Source: Bacteroidetes bacterium UBA6221
GTDB lineage: Bacteria > Bacteroidota > Bacteroidia > Chitinophagales > Chitinophagaceae
Direction of reading: 5' to 3'
Assembly (NCBI GenBank): GCA_002421685.1
Contig: DISB01000015.1
Span: 62,001 to 126,000, forward strand
DNA length: 64,000 nucleotides
The notes below the pieces were generated by a model that was given only the letters and a program-made list of their open reading frames with translations, ran no database searches and was not told where the DNA came from. Each line of letters opens with the position of its first letter. Position 1 is the first letter of the stretch. Shown here piece by piece: positions 48,612 through 55,614 of this stretch. The translations under genes were made by a program, and so were the position numbers.

Positions 48612-49511
48612 TTAGAGGTTCAGCATGGCGCAATGCCAGGCATTTACATCGAGGTGTCCCGCGTAAATTTTATTCATGGGTCTGATAGAAAGGTTGCCTT
48701 GCCTTTTGGCAAAGTCGGTCAGGATTTGCGTGGCTTTCAAGCCAACCGTGTTGTTGTCCAGCCATGTGTGAATGGTGCGGTAGCTGTAGCCTTTGATATA
48801 AGGCAAAGCCAAGGGCAGAAAGGACGTTGAATTAAGGATGACAATATCGCCGTCCAGATTGTCGGTGTCCTGATAGGTCAGGACAGAAAGAAAATCCATG
48901 AAGCTTTTAAAGACATGGACGGTATCGGGAAGAACAACCTTGCCGCGGATCACCGAAACGCCAGTCGGTGCAACGCGGCCTTTGAATGTCTCGTTCCTGA
49001 CCTCGAAACCGCCGTCCTCGTTGGGCAGGCCAAGCGCATAAAATTCGTTTTCTTGGCTGTCTATGGAGACGGTGATTTCTTTCAGGTGCTGCCCTGCAAT
49101 CTCTGGAGAAATGCCTTTGCCCCGCAAGTAGGCAAGAAGGCTGGAATGGCGAAGGGGCGCAACCTTGCGAAGATGCAGCGACATATCCGTGTATGCGGGT
49201 TCTGCATTGGGCAATTCATGGCGGGCAAAGCACCCCTGCATGACATCAAGCCAGCGCAGGGCATCTACGATAGTATGGTCTTCCTGCTGGCTTTCAAGAT
49301 AACTGCATACAAAGTCCACAACCTTGCCGCCTTTGTCCGTGCCGAAGTCGTGCCAAGTGTTTTTCGTCGCATTGACGTAAAACCCTGGTACGTCGTTTTG
49401 AAGGCAGGGCGAATTGTACCAATGGTCTGCGCCCTCCTGTTTAACAGGCATATAGCCCATGCTTTCAAGAATTTTGGACATAGGAATAGCGTTGGCTTGT
49501 TCTACGTTCAT
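48612..49511 (-). CDS. Toprim/primase-like protein
   Basis: 299 residues. The N-terminus resembles the zinc-binding domain of mobile-element primases (PMSKILESMGYMPVKQEGAD, then YVNATKNTWHDFGTDKGGKVVDFV), although most zinc ligands of a CHC2 finger are replaced. The C-terminal part has a toprim-like pattern (TVHVFKSFMDFLSVLTYQD, GDIVILNSTSFLPLALPYI, HTWLDNNTVG). It probably primes or aids element DNA synthesis after transfer. It heads the block with radC and ardC downstream. Confidence 0.8.
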   Translation of the reverse strand: MNVEQANAIPMSKILESMGYMPVKQEGADHWYNSPCLQNDVPGFYVNATKNTWHDFGTDKGGKVVDFVCSYLESQQEDHTIVDALRWLDVMQGCFARHELPNAEPAYTDMSLHLRKVAPLRHSSLLAYLRGKGISPEIAGQHLKEITVSIDSQENEFYALGLPNEDGGFEVRNETFKGRVAPTGVSVIRGKVVLPDTVHVFKSFMDFLSVLTYQDTDNLDGDIVILNSTSFLPLALPYIKGYSYRTIHTWLDNNTVGLKATQILTDFAKRQGNLSIRPMNKIYAGHLDVNAWHCAMLNL

Positions 49512-49565
49512 AGAAACATCCTTTGATTAGCGTTGATTTTTCAGGCTGGAATTAGTGTAGGAAGG

Positions 49566-49832
49566 CTATGCCTTCTTGCGGCGCGGTCTGCGGTACAAGA
49601 GGTCGATGCGAAGCTGTTCGATGACAGCTTTGGGATAAGTGACCCGCTTGCCTTTGCCCTCGGGCTTCAAGTCGAAGTCCTTGCGGCAATCCATAATGGC
49701 AAGAGCGTTAGGCGATTTGCCGAGAAGCTTTGCGGCCTGTTTGCGTGAAATTCGCTCCTCTTTCTCCCCGCCGTATGTCGTGCCGACCTCGGCGCAGAAA
49801 CTTTCGGAAAGTGTCGTGTTTTGCAAAAGCAT
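49566..49832 (-). CDS. Small helix-turn-helix protein
   Basis: 88 residues. A helix-turn-helix (RISRKQAAKLLGKSPNALAI) is followed by a conserved strand (GKRVTYPKAVIEQLRIDLLY) and a basic tail RRPRRKKA. It resembles excisionase-like or MerR-type small DNA-binding proteins. It is the first gene of the minus-strand block and could control it through the palindromes at 49957-50001. Confidence 0.75.
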   Translation of the reverse strand: MLLQNTTLSESFCAEVGTTYGGEKEERISRKQAAKLLGKSPNALAIMDCRKDFDLKPEGKGKRVTYPKAVIEQLRIDLLYRRPRRKKA

Positions 49833-49956
49833 GTTTTCCCCCTATCTACAAAACATACCGCCGGATTGCGTTAACCCTGATACAAAAGCCGTCCGGCGTG
49901 TCGTGCTATAAGACCAGTATATGATATTTTTATAAAACCCCTTTCTTAACTTAAAG

Positions 49957-50001
49957 TTGAAATGGTTTTTTCATGCACGTTTAACGTGTGTACCATTTCA
50001 A
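49957..50001. promoter_or_regulatory. Nested palindrome, possible operator
   Basis: An outer 10-bp inverted repeat TTGAAATGGT (49957-49966) with ACCATTTCAA (49992-50001) encloses an inner palindrome CACGTT-T-AACGTG (49976-49988). It lies 125 bases upstream of the HTH gene. It may be an operator for the HTH protein or part of a replication or recombination site. Confidence 0.6.
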
Positions 50002-50094
50002 ACGAAATATCGTTGCGGATAACTGCCGATATTTTTAGGAAACTTACTTTGATAAAAAACGAATCACGGCGCGGTTTTTGCGAGATAGGTTTTG

Positions 50095-50102
50095 TATTTT
50101 TG
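50095..50102 (+). promoter_or_regulatory. -7-like box upstream of the LytTR gene
   Basis: TATTTTTG matches TAnnTTTG. It lies about 250 bases before the LytTR ATG, so the transcript would have a long leader. Confidence 0.3.
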
Positions 50103-50355
50103 CAGACTGATAAAACGATAAAACTTTTGCCTATGGTGAAATAACAATGACCACAAGAATATTTTGAAATACTCGTATTATTTCATGAACGTGCTATCCA
50201 AAATTACCACAACAAGATGCGGCACTCACATGAACATAGTACGTCCAAATACGGGCGTAACTGTGTCTTTGTGTCGCGGGCTGTGGTAAGCCTTGGGTAG
50301 CATTGACCTCCAGTTGCGCTCAACTATTTTTTTGAATACCCAAAAATTACCACAA

Positions 50356-50748
50356 ATGAACAGCGACCATATAACGGGCGGCGAAATCGCCCTGCAAGTC
50401 AATATCAGAATAACGCTCGACGACAGGCGCATTTGCATTGCCACCGCCGACGAGCTGCACCTCGTCAATGTCAAAGACATTGTCCATTGCGAGGGCAAGA
50501 AAAATTACACAACCGTATATCTCAAGGACAAGGCAAAGCTTGTCACCTCGAAAACGCTTGCGTATTTCGAGGAACTGCTGACGGGTTACGATTTCTGCCG
50601 TGTCCATCAATCCAGTCTTGTAAACATGGCTTTCGTCAAAAGCTTTCGCAAGACAGGCGGGGGCTGTGTTGTCCTGCTTGACGACACGCAAATTCCAGTC
50701 TCCACGCGCAAGAAAGACGAATTTATCAAGCGGCTTAAAGCCTGCTGA
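50356..50748 (+). CDS. Stand-alone LytTR-family DNA-binding regulator
   Basis: 130 residues, of which ~35-130 are a LytTR domain: ELHLVNVKDIVHCEGKKNYT, the central YLKDKAKLVTSKTLAYFEEL and FCRVHQSSLVNMAFVKSF. No receiver domain is attached, so its signal input is unknown. The ATG at 50356 is chosen over one at 50293 because it places the domain at the usual distance and follows ATTACCACAA. The next gene begins 46 bases later, so it may regulate or be co-transcribed with the membrane protein and T9SS cargo genes. Confidence 0.9.
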   Translation: MNSDHITGGEIALQVNIRITLDDRRICIATADELHLVNVKDIVHCEGKKNYTTVYLKDKAKLVTSKTLAYFEELLTGYDFCRVHQSSLVNMAFVKSFRKTGGGCVVLLDDTQIPVSTRKKDEFIKRLKAC

Positions 50749-50794
50749 TAACGGCACGTACAATACATTTCAGAACTTTAAAAAATCAGCAACA

Positions 50795-51553
50795 ATGAAA
50801 CGGTTTATATCAACCCTCATACTGGCGATATGCAGCCAGATTTTATGCGCCAAAGATTTGGCTTATCTCAAAGGAATGCCGACAGTCGAAGCGGTGAGAA
50901 AAGAAGTCAAGGCAGATAACCCCCTGCATACCTATACAAAACAGGCGGGGGCATTATTCAGGCTCAAGCTTTGGATTATCAACGGCGACTTTAACGGCTA
51001 TTCGACAAAAGCCACACCGCAGGAGCAAGCCTTGATTGACAAGTACGACAATGCCACCAAAGAACTAAGGCAGGAATATATCGGCAAATATGGCGGTATG
51101 TCGGCGCAACAGCAAAAGGAGTGGACAAGGCTTGTAGGCGACTATGCCTATGACGGCGGGGTAAAAGACATACTCATTACCCGTCTGCTTTCGCCTGATA
51201 CCCGCAAAGCTTATGAAGCATGGCATGGCTATTATGTCGCAAAGGCAAATGAAAGGTCTGCCGCTATCCGTCGCGGGTGGTCTATTGATGCGTCAAACGC
51301 ATTCGCCAAATGGGGGCGGCGCATGGTTTCTCTTTGCATACTGCTCTTTGGCTGCTACCTGTTCAGCAGGACAAACGAAAAGCTGCGCGGCTTGGCAAAA
51401 GAACGCTTTAACAATGGCAATGCCTTTCCAACTTTCGAGGATGCGGAAATTCACCAGCGTGACCGTGTCATGAATGAATATGCCCATCTGGCCTCATGGG
51501 TCGTTATCCTTATCGGTATCTCTGCAACGATTCTTACATGGGCGGTTCAATGA
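50795..51553 (+). CDS. Secreted/membrane protein of unknown function
   Basis: 252 residues from the ATG at 50795, which gives a signal peptide (MKRFISTLILAICSQILCA). The ~150-residue extracytoplasmic part is helical and charged (LRQEYIGKYGGMSAQQQKEW). Two C-terminal membrane segments follow (GRRMVSLCILLFGCYLFS; ASWVVILIGISATILTW) with a short loop containing RLRGLAKERF-like sequence between them. No family is recognised. It lies between LytTR and the T9SS cargo. Confidence 0.7.
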   Translation: MKRFISTLILAICSQILCAKDLAYLKGMPTVEAVRKEVKADNPLHTYTKQAGALFRLKLWIINGDFNGYSTKATPQEQALIDKYDNATKELRQEYIGKYGGMSAQQQKEWTRLVGDYAYDGGVKDILITRLLSPDTRKAYEAWHGYYVAKANERSAAIRRGWSIDASNAFAKWGRRMVSLCILLFGCYLFSRTNEKLRGLAKERFNNGNAFPTFEDAEIHQRDRVMNEYAHLASWVVILIGISATILTWAVQ

Positions 51554-51595
51554 TAAAACCCCGCGCATAATAATTCATTCCTGACGATTGGTAAT

Positions 51596-51626
51596 TGAAG
51601 GCAACGGCGAAAACCGTTGCCTTTTA
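51596..51626 (+). terminator. Terminator after the 252-residue protein gene
   Basis: A 10-bp stem AAGGCAACGG-CGAAAA-CCGTTGCCTT followed by TTACATT, 43 bases after the stop and 22 bases before the next ATG. Confidence 0.7.
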
Positions 51627-51647
51627 CATTGGGAAAAATTCAAAACT

Positions 51648-53336
51648 ATGAAAGGCAGTAATTTAATCGCGCCCGATGCTGCGGTGCGAAAGACGAAGAA
51701 AGGTATCTACAAGAAAGCAAGCCTGTTTGCCCTGACACTCTCCCTGTCACTCTCCGCCAACGCGCAAGACTGGCAACTTGACTGGGCAAGAAACTTCGGT
51801 GCATCAGGACAAATAATAAACAGCAAGGCCGTAGCAACTGACAATGCAGGAAACGTATATATCACAGGAACATTCAAAGGAACGGTGGACTTTGACCCGA
51901 GTGCGGGAACAGCAAACCTGACCTCTACGGGCAGCATACAGGATATGTTTATCGCCAAGTATAATGCTGGCGGCGGCTATGTTTGGGCAAAGGCTCTTTT
52001 AGGCTCTTACCAGTCCGTCAGCAACGGCATTGCGGTGGATGGTTCGGGAAATGTTTATATCGCAGGATGCTTTGCCTATACGGTTGACTTTGACGGTGAC
52101 GCGGGAACAGCAAACCTTACGGCTGCCGGCACAGGAAATGCCTATGATATATTCCTTGCCAAGTACGATAACAACGGGGCTTACCAATGGGCAAAAGGTA
52201 TCGGCAATACCAGCCATGATAAAGCAATGGGGCTTGCCAAAGACGGAAGCGGCAACCTGTACCTGACAGGGCAATTTTCGGGAACGGTGGATTTTGACCC
52301 GAGCGCGGGAACGGCAAACGTCGCGGCGGGTTGCACTTCTTCAACGAATATCTTTATCGCCAAGTATGACCAGAACGGCGGTTATTTATGGGCAAAGAGT
52401 ATGTCGGGCTGTACAAGCGGTGATATAGGCAATGACATCGCTGTTGATGCTTCGGGCAATGCCTATATTACAGGCAGTTTCAAGGCAACGGTTGATTTTG
52501 ACCCTGACGCTGGCACGGCGAACCTGACAGCCGCAAACGAGGACATATTTCTTGCGAAATACGATAACAACGGCGCATATCAGTGGGCGCATAACTTTGG
52601 CAGCGTCAGCATAGATGCTGGCAGGTGCGTTGCGCTTGATGGCGCGGGTGGCGTTTATATTTCGGGCGAGGTCATGGGAAATACGGCAGATTTTGACCCA
52701 AGCGCAGGAACGGCAACTGTGGGTGCTTTTGACGGGTCTTATCTTGCCAAGTATGACCAAAGCGGCAATTACAAATGGGTAAAGGGCTACAGCTATTCTT
52801 CTTCCCTCGGTCATGCCCTTACAGCCAGTGCGTCAGGCGTGTATGTCGGGTTTAAGCCACTGGACGGGGTGCTTCATAAGTATTCTGCGACTGGTGACAG
52901 TCTTTGGACTGGCGAGTTTACCTATACGGCTATCAGCGATATTCTGCCCGTTGCAGATACGCTTTACTTTACGGGCTACTTTACAGGAACAACGGATTTT
53001 GACCCCTCTGCCGCAACGGTAAACCTCTCGGCAATCGGCACGAATGACGGCTTTGTCGCCAAGCTAAAAAAAAACGCTTCAACGGCGGTAAATCAGGTCA
53101 GAAATCAAGATAACCTGTTTACTATCTACCCGAACCCTGCAAACGGAAAAATAAACCTGACACTGCCGCAAGGCGGGGCGAGGGTTCTGATTACCGATAT
53201 GCAGGGCAAGGCTCTCAGGCAATACGATTTGAGGGCTTTCAAAGCGCAAATAGCCCCTGAATTGCCAGCAGGAACTTATCTTGTCTATGTATCAAATGCA
53301 GGGCTGGAAATGGCGCAAAAGCTGGTAATACAATAA
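51648..53336 (+). CDS. T9SS-secreted SBBP-type beta-propeller protein
   Basis: 562 residues. A positively charged N-terminus and signal peptide lead to LSLSLSANAQ. About eight repeats of ~50-60 residues follow (AVATDNAGNVYITGTFKGTV, then DFDPSAGTANLT, IFLAKYDNNGAYQWAK), typical of SBBP propeller blades. The last ~75 residues, FTIYPNPANGKINLTL through AGTYLVYVSNAGLEMAQKLV, are a type A T9SS sorting domain. The cargo would be exported by the host's own chromosomal T9SS. Function of the propeller is unknown; binding is more likely than catalysis. Confidence 0.9.
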   Translation: MKGSNLIAPDAAVRKTKKGIYKKASLFALTLSLSLSANAQDWQLDWARNFGASGQIINSKAVATDNAGNVYITGTFKGTVDFDPSAGTANLTSTGSIQDMFIAKYNAGGGYVWAKALLGSYQSVSNGIAVDGSGNVYIAGCFAYTVDFDGDAGTANLTAAGTGNAYDIFLAKYDNNGAYQWAKGIGNTSHDKAMGLAKDGSGNLYLTGQFSGTVDFDPSAGTANVAAGCTSSTNIFIAKYDQNGGYLWAKSMSGCTSGDIGNDIAVDASGNAYITGSFKATVDFDPDAGTANLTAANEDIFLAKYDNNGAYQWAHNFGSVSIDAGRCVALDGAGGVYISGEVMGNTADFDPSAGTATVGAFDGSYLAKYDQSGNYKWVKGYSYSSSLGHALTASASGVYVGFKPLDGVLHKYSATGDSLWTGEFTYTAISDILPVADTLYFTGYFTGTTDFDPSAATVNLSAIGTNDGFVAKLKKNASTAVNQVRNQDNLFTIYPNPANGKINLTLPQGGARVLITDMQGKALRQYDLRAFKAQIAPELPAGTYLVYVSNAGLEMAQKLVIQ

Positions 53337-53378
53337 AGCTTTAATTTGTACTTTTAAGAAAAACGGGTGTTCTCAATA

Positions 53379-53438
53379 TTGGTGATAGGGCTGTCCATAG
53401 GGGCAAAATGAAGCGGGTTTATACCCGCTTTTTATTTT
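53379..53438 (+). terminator. TGGTGATAGGG motif plus terminator hairpin, copy 2
   Basis: TGGTGATAGGGCTGTCCATA then GGGGC is followed by a hairpin AAGCGGGT-TTAT-ACCCGCTT and TTTATTTT. It shares the TGGTGATAGGG...ATAGGGGC motif with 35152-35202. It may end the T9SS cargo transcript or a small RNA. Confidence 0.65.
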
Positions 53439-53480
53439 GGCAAAACTTTATCTTCGTTCAGGATATATAAAAGAAAAGCC

Positions 53481-53909
53481 ATGACAAAATACAAGCTTAA
53501 AACTCAACTCCGCCTGTTCAGGTTTAATTCACAAATCAATACAACGCCGATTAATGTCGAGTGGTTCCTATACGATGAAAACAACGATGACGACGAAACC
53601 CGTGCTTTCACTTATGAGGAACTCAAAAGGTTTGAGGACTATGCGGTACAAAACACAGTAAACTTCCCGCCGAATGGCAAAAATTATGCGGCTTCAACAG
53701 ACGATGAAGCCCCGAACTGCGACCTGACGAGCCAGAGCGTCGCGGACGACAGCCTGCACTTTCCCAAAAACATTATTCTCCGGCGCAATCCCTCTATTGC
53801 AAGGGACGGCATAATGAACTGTATGGATATAATGCTTGTGAATGAAGCCGGAGAGGATAGCCACCGTTACGACCTGCCTTTTGACGTTGTCGGCAGGATA
53901 TGGCGTTAG
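53481..53909 (+). CDS. Hypothetical protein near the right end
   Basis: 142 residues, soluble and acidic: KLKTQLRLFRFNSQINTTPI, VEWFLYDENNDDDETRAFTY, then a RNPSIARDGIMNCMDIMLVN segment and a final PFDVVGRIWR. No family is recognised. An AAAAGAAAAGCC precedes the ATG. The stop overlaps the convergent gene at 53906 by 4 bases. Confidence 0.65.
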   Translation: MTKYKLKTQLRLFRFNSQINTTPINVEWFLYDENNDDDETRAFTYEELKRFEDYAVQNTVNFPPNGKNYAASTDDEAPNCDLTSQSVADDSLHFPKNIILRRNPSIARDGIMNCMDIMLVNEAGEDSHRYDLPFDVVGRIWR

Positions 53910-54199
53910 TCAATATTGCGAAATAACCTGTCTGCTGCCGCCCTGATATAGTCTTCAACGGAATAGCCTTTGATGTCGAGGTCGCCAACGGTCACATGAG
54001 AGAACACGCCTTTTTGTGCGCTGATTTTCACAGGGCTGTCTTGTGCGGGAAAATCGTATGCGATGGATACACGATGCGGATTGAGTGGGCCGACCATGTC
54101 TTTACCGTCCTGTACGGGCAATTCGACATCTGAAATCAAGGTAATATTCTTGTGGTTGTAATGCCATTGGTTGCCGTGTCGCTGCTTCTTTATATTCAT
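53906..54199 (-). CDS. Hypothetical protein at the right end of the element
   Basis: 97 residues: basic N-terminus (MNIKKQRHGNQWHYNHKNIT), then VELPVQDGKDMVGPLNPHRV and a C-terminal helix GYSVEDYIRAAADRLFRNID. No family is recognised. It is the last gene before the right attachment site. Confidence 0.6.
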   Translation of the reverse strand: MNIKKQRHGNQWHYNHKNITLISDVELPVQDGKDMVGPLNPHRVSIAYDFPAQDSPVKISAQKGVFSHVTVGDLDIKGYSVEDYIRAAADRLFRNID

Positions 54200-54317
54200 G
54201 TCTGTAGATGTACGTCCAATATAAAGATAAAATTCTGCTTAACCGCGCAAGCAACACAGAAGTAGCGGTCAGACGCTGTGAGGCACTGTGTAAATGCTCA
54301 AATGAAAAGTGCCATTT

Positions 54318-54337
54318 GTTGTAGCATTGTTGTAGCA
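54318..54337 (+). promoter_or_regulatory. Putative integrase arm-type site, right
   Basis: GTTGTAGCATTGTTGTAGCA differs by one base from the left-end site at 28346-28365. It lies about 75 bp inside attR. Confidence 0.6.
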
Positions 54338-54348
54338 AAAGAAAAAAG

Positions 54349-54382
54349 CCTTTCAGCAAAAACGCTGAAAGGCCTTATTTTA
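54349..54382. terminator. Terminator-like hairpin beside attR
   Basis: A 10-bp stem GCCTTTCAGC-AAAAAC-GCTGAAAGGC flanked by an A-run on the left and TTATTTTA on the right. It is placed to end transcription in either direction: leaving the element, and past the tRNA on the minus strand. Confidence 0.75.
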
Positions 54383-54386
54383 CTTG

Positions 54387-54460
54387 TAGCGAGGAGCGGA
54401 ATTGAACCGCCGACCTCAGGGTTATGAATCCTGCGCTCTAACCGCCTGAGCTACCTCGCC
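54387..54460 (-). tRNA. tRNA with anticodon CAU (tRNA-Met type), rebuilt at attR
   Basis: The 74-nt minus-strand sequence folds fully: acceptor GGCGAGG/CCTCGCT (G1-U72), D-stem GCTC/GAGC, anticodon stem CAGGA/CCCTG with loop TTCATAA, T-arm GGCGG-TTCAATT-CCGCT, discriminator A, no encoded CCA. It lacks the C1-A72 mismatch of initiator tRNA, so it is an elongator Met or the lysidine-modified Ile tRNA. The 3' half is supplied by the mobile element; the original 3' half lies at 28198-28243. Confidence 0.93.
54412..54432. repeat. Right attachment-site core (attR), 21-bp direct repeat
   Basis: Identical to 28223-28243; covers the anticodon loop to variable loop of the intact tRNA. It marks the right boundary of the element. 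Confidence 0.9.
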
Positions 54461-54487
54461 GGTTGTCGTTTCCTGTTTTAAGGACGG

Positions 54488-54495
54488 CAAAGGTA
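54488..54495 (-). promoter_or_regulatory. -7 box of the tRNA(CAU) gene
   Basis: On the minus strand TACCTTTG matches TAnnTTTG, 27 bases before the tRNA 5' end. The promoter is chromosomal, so the element's insertion leaves tRNA expression intact. Confidence 0.5.
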
Positions 54496-54512
54496 AATCA
54501 AAATCCTGAATT

Positions 54513-54950
54513 TTATAAGTTTTCTAAAGCGGATTTTAGCCTCGCCGGCATGGCAGTTACTTTTCGCTTGTCGTAGTCGAAACATACCATGCCCGTTTTG
54601 GCCTGGGCAATGTCTATCCCGGCATCTTTGCGTTGAGCCGTGATATGATACAGCAGGTCGAATGAAACACCTGTAATTTCCGTTGCATATATAGCCACCT
54701 CTAATACATCGCCGTAAAAGCCCTCGCCCTTGTAAGCAATGGCCACGTCGGCCATAATGAGCCCTGCACCGCCGGCATCCATCTCCGTCATGCCCAGGCC
54801 GGCCAGCAACTGCACGCGCGCCTCGTGCATGATGGACAACACGGCATCGTTGCCCAGGTGCCCGCCATAGTTCACATCGCCAATGCGTACGGGTATGGTG
54901 ACGATTGTTAGTGGTTTTTCCGCTGGAAATTTTATTTTTACACGACTCAT
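54513..54950 (-). CDS. Hotdog-fold acyl-CoA thioesterase family protein
   Basis: 145 residues with a single 4HBT-type hotdog domain: VRIGDVNYGGHLGNDAVLSI (an N-Y-G-G-H-L version of the usual Asn/Asp-x-x-x-His motif), the helix IMHEARVQLLAGLG and FYGDVLEVAIYATEITGVSF. It probably hydrolyses acyl-CoA or a related thioester in the cytoplasm; the substrate cannot be told. It diverges from the FAH-family gene 31 bases away. Confidence 0.85.
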   Translation of the reverse strand: MSRVKIKFPAEKPLTIVTIPVRIGDVNYGGHLGNDAVLSIMHEARVQLLAGLGMTEMDAGGAGLIMADVAIAYKGEGFYGDVLEVAIYATEITGVSFDLLYHITAQRKDAGIDIAQAKTGMVCFDYDKRKVTAMPARLKSALENL

Positions 54951-54981
54951 TACATTAGGTACTTAAAACAAACAGACAAAG

Positions 54982-55593
54982 ATGAAAATAATCTGTATTG
55001 GACGCAACTATGCAGACCATGCAAAGGAATTGAATAACGACCTGCCAACCAAACCGGTGATTTTCATGAAACCAAAAAGTGCGCAACTGCTGCCGGGCAA
55101 ACCATTTTACTATCCTGAATTTACGGACAACATCCACTACGAGTGCGAGCTGGTGGTGAGAATATGTAAAAACGGGAAGTATGTAAGGGAAAAATTCGCG
55201 CATAAATACTACGACGCGGTGACTGTGGGCCTGGACCTGACCGCCCGCGACCTGCAGGAGGAATTGAAATCCAAAGGCCTGCCCTGGGAGCTGGCCAAAG
55301 CCTTTGACGGCTCGGCGGTGGTGGGTGACTTTATACCGCTCACGCCGGATATGAACGTGAACGACATGCAGTTTGAACTACGCAAAAACGGCGAAGTAGT
55401 ACAGGCGGGCGATACAAAGAACATGATATTCACCATAAACGAGATCATAGAATTTGTATCGCAATACATATCTGTAAACATAGGAGACCTTATATTTACA
55501 GGCACGCCGGCGGGTGTAGGGCCCATTACCGTTTACGACAAACTGGACGGGTACCTGAACGGCGAACAACTGCTGCATGTAGATATTCGCTGA
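54982..55593 (+). CDS. Fumarylacetoacetate hydrolase-family protein
   Basis: 203 residues covering only the catalytic FAH fold. It opens MKIICIGRNYADHAKELNN and has the metal-binding triad in NIHYECELVVRI (Glu-x-Glu type), FDLTARD-like GLDLTARDLQ and the downstream KAFDGSAVVGDF. The end TGTPAGVGPI is a family signature. Such small members are acylpyruvases or oxaloacetate-type hydrolases acting on 2-oxo acids. It is followed 21 bases later by bestrophin in the same direction, starting a co-directional gene run. Confidence 0.9.
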   Translation: MKIICIGRNYADHAKELNNDLPTKPVIFMKPKSAQLLPGKPFYYPEFTDNIHYECELVVRICKNGKYVREKFAHKYYDAVTVGLDLTARDLQEELKSKGLPWELAKAFDGSAVVGDFIPLTPDMNVNDMQFELRKNGEVVQAGDTKNMIFTINEIIEFVSQYISVNIGDLIFTGTPAGVGPITVYDKLDGYLNGEQLLHVDIR

Positions 55594-55614
55594 CCGCATC
55601 ACTAATACAACCAT

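Larger units (their letters stand above)
49833..50355. other. Divergent regulatory region between the HTH and LytTR genes
   Basis: 523 bases with no credible gene. It contains the nested palindromes at 49957-50001 and a TATTTTTG box at 50095-50102. It also has three copies of ATTACCACAA/ATTACCAC-like sequence near 50205, 50346 and the LytTR start, possible LytTR binding sites. Confidence 0.5.
28223..54432. mobile_element. Integrative mobilizable element in a tRNA(CAU) gene
   Basis: About 26.2 kb bounded by exact 21-bp direct repeats within tRNA sequence. A tyrosine recombinase lies just inside the left end, and a MOBF relaxase, VirD4-like coupling ATPase, candidate oriT, McrBC restriction, ArdC, RadC, primase and serine recombinase lie inside. 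The intact tRNA is rebuilt at the right end using an element-supplied 3' half (its T-stem and acceptor differ from the displaced half). No VirB4, VirB6 or other mating-pore genes are recognisable, so transfer would need a helper. Excision and transfer are inferred, not observed. Confidence 0.88.

Noticed and set aside
49962..50144. 60-codon open frame on the plus strand
   Set aside because: It runs through the nested palindrome and a promoter-like box, has no family resemblance and looks like a chance frame in AT-rich regulatory DNA.
29607..54199. Classical toxin-antitoxin pair among the small genes of the element
   Set aside because: Several small genes are close together (30362, 34533, 35256-35824, 46409), but none shows a toxin fold or catalytic motif I can name, and the HTH proteins fit excision or regulation better.
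28223..54432. Element is a self-transmissible conjugative element (ICE)
   Set aside because: Relaxase and coupling protein are present, but no VirB4-, VirB6-, VirB8- to VirB10- or TraG/TraJ-like genes can be recognised, so only mobilization is supported.
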